Of a DNA stretch of 64,000 nt, positions 62,628 to 64,000 are shown piece by piece. A program made the translations under genes and the position numbers. The notes under the pieces are model-generated. The model did no database searches. It saw nothing but the letters and a program-made list of their open reading frames with translations, and was not told the origin of the DNA. The DNA comes from Sipunculus nudus. Its lineage: Eukaryota; Annelida; Sipuncula; Golfingiida; Sipunculidae. The stretch lies in contig CM049317.1 in assembly GCA_026874595.1 (NCBI GenBank), forward strand, positions 40,884,401 through 40,948,400, in the 5' to 3' direction. Numbering within the stretch: the stretch's first letter is position 1; each line of letters starts with the position of its first letter.

Positions 62628-63661
62628 GGTGCTAAATGGCCTAATGAAGCTTCTAAAACGCTTCTTTCGCAATTTAAATCAGCGATTTTTGCACAAAAGA
62701 CGATCTTATATTACGCGAAAACCGAGCTAATTTCGGCGAAAACAACGTTTGTAACAGGTGCTAATTGGCGTAATGAAGCTTCGAAAACGCTTGTTTCGCA
62801 ATTTAAATCAGCCATTTTTGCACAAAAGACGATCTTATATTACGCGAAAACCGAGCTGATCTCGGCGAAAACGACGTTTGTAACAGGTGCTAAATTCCTT
62901 AATGAAGTTTTGTAAAACGCTTATTTTGCAATTTAAATCGGCCATTTTTGCACAAAACACGATCTTGTATTACGCGAAAACCGAGCTGATTTCGGCGAAA
63001 ACGACGTTTGTAACAGGTGCTATTGGCCTAATGAAGCTTCTAAAACGCTTGTTTCGCAATTTAAATCGGCCATTTTTGCACAAAAGACGATCTTATATTA
63101 CGCCAAAATCGAGCTGATCTCGGCGAAAACGACGTTTGTAACAGGTGCTAAATTCCTTAATGAAGCTTTGTAAAACGCTTCTTTGGCATTTTAAATCGGC
63201 CATTTTTGCATAAAACACGATCTTGTATTACGCGAAAACCGAGCTGATTTCGGCGAAAACGACGTTTGTAACAGGTTCTAAATGGCGTAATGAAGCTTCT
63301 AAAATGCTTCTTTCGCAATAGAAATCGGGCTTTTTTGCACAAAACACAATCTTTTATCACTCGAAAACCGAGCTGATCTCGGCGAAAACGACCTTTGTAA
63401 CAGGTGCTAAATGGCTTAATGAGGCTTTGTAACACGCTCCTTTTGCAATTTAAATCGGCCATTTTTGCACAAAACACGATCTTGTATTACGCGAAAACGG
63501 AGCTGATTTCGTCGAAAACGACGTTTGTAACAGGTGCTTATTGGCCTAATGTAGCTTCGAAAACGCTTCTTTCGCATTTTAAATCGGCCATTTTTGCATA
63601 AAACACGATCTTGTATTACGCGAAAACCGAGCTGATTTCGGCGAAAACGACGTTTGTAACA
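62628..63661 (+). repeat. 8-monomer HOR M1-M2-B-C-D-G'-H'-I', copy 3 (1034 bp)
   Basis: Third copy of the unit at 45104 and 59012, 3616 bp after the second. H' has cacgctccttttgc, a private change. I' has cttctttcgcatttt. Confidence 0.92.
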
Positions 63662-64000
63662 GGTGCTAAATGGCCTAATGAAGCCTGTAAAACGCTCGTT
63701 TCGCAATTTAAATCAGCCATTTTTGCACAAAAGACGATCTTATATTACGCGAAAACCGAGCTGATCTCGGCGAAAACGACGTTTGTAACAGGTGCTAAAT
63801 TCCTTAATGAAGTTTTGTAAAACGCTTATTTTGCAATTTAAATCGGCCATTTTTGCACAAAACACGATCTTGTATTACGCGAAAACCGAGCTGATTTCGG
63901 CGAAAACGACGTTTGTAACAGGTGCTATTGGCCTAATGAAGCTTCTAAAACGCTTCTTTCGCAATTTAAATCGGCCATTTTTGCACAAAAGACGATCTTA
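63662..64000 (+). repeat. Start of a further HOR unit (A-B-C), cut by the window end
   Basis: A (with cgctcgtttcgc), B and most of C in 12-mer order. The array therefore runs on beyond the window. The A monomer pairs this unit with the 9-mer at 60046. Confidence 0.92.

Larger units (their letters stand above)
1..64000 (+). repeat. 129-bp satellite array filling the window
   Basis: Starting from the word acaggtgctaaatgg, monomer starts recur at 1, 130, 259, 388, 516, 645, 774 and so on, with steps of 129 (128 or 130 where a class carries a fixed 1-bp indel). The copy at 9517-9645 is a good reference: AAGCTT (HindIII) at monomer positions 20-25, TTTAAA at 46-51, ATTTTT at 58-63, the dyad CCGAG-CTGAT-CTCGG at 95-109 and AAACG-A-CGTTT at 113-123. 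It has 54 G+C of 129. Every copy I followed reads in the same orientation. I do not recognise the satellite as a named family. Copy number, length and higher-order structure suggest a centromeric or heterochromatic satellite, but location and function are inference. Confidence 0.98.

Noticed and set aside
1-64000. CRISPR array
   Set aside because: The period is about 129 bp with no alternation of a short constant repeat and unique spacers; the whole monomer is repeated.
1-64000. Inverted segment within the array
   Set aside because: I looked for the reverse-complement words (such as tgttacaaacgtcg) as plus-strand monomers and followed the phase through the window; no orientation switch was found.
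1-64000. Telomeric repeats, tRNA or rRNA genes
   Set aside because: No short G-rich telomere-like runs and no recognisable tRNA or rRNA segments appear anywhere between monomers.

Overview
The window contains one kind of DNA from end to end: a head-to-tail tandem array of a roughly 129-bp satellite monomer, about 490 copies, broken only by a run of exactly 500 N at 37427-37926. I see no credible protein gene, tRNA, rRNA, CRISPR array, transposon or prokaryotic regulatory signal. The many open reading frames come from the period itself: 129 is 43 codons, so two of the six frames of a typical monomer are stop-free and run on until a variant monomer brings a stop or a 1-bp shift. An array this large with multi-level higher-order repeats, next to a fixed-length scaffold gap, points to a eukaryotic chromosome assembly, probably centromeric, pericentromeric or other heterochromatin. 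CpG is not depleted (about twice expectation in the monomer at 9517-9645), which argues against a heavily methylated vertebrate-like germline. I cannot name the species.

Left of the gap (1-37426) monomers fall into recurring classes, named here P, Q, R, S, T, K, L, U, V and a divergent group W-X-Y-Z. The W-X-Y-Z group recurs as ten blocks (13 X monomers), spaced 2.2 to 6.2 kb apart. Between the blocks lie a 7-monomer higher-order repeat (R-S-T-P-Q-K-L, 903 bp; 3275-7015) and longer tandem super-repeats: about 3.78 kb (10.77-18.3 kb), 2.2-2.8 kb in three copies (20513-28260) and 4.04 kb in two copies (30.3-37.4 kb), the second cut by the gap.

Right of the gap (37927-64000) no W-X-Y-Z block occurs. 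After a mosaic stretch that still holds left-type monomers (37927-41097), the array is built from another alphabet (A to I, M1, M2). Its core is a 12-monomer higher-order repeat of 1551 bp (A-B-C-D-E-F-G-H-I-G'-H'-I'), with 9-monomer (1163 bp), 8-monomer (1034 bp) and 4-monomer (517 bp) derivatives.

No genes work together here. The content is a record of unequal exchange, deletion, hybrid-monomer formation and conversion-like homogenisation in one satellite family. The points most worth following are the two distinct higher-order families on either side of the gap, the conserved divergent W-X-Y-Z module with its two internal insertions, precise hybrid monomers marking exchange points, and paired dyad symmetries in the monomer.
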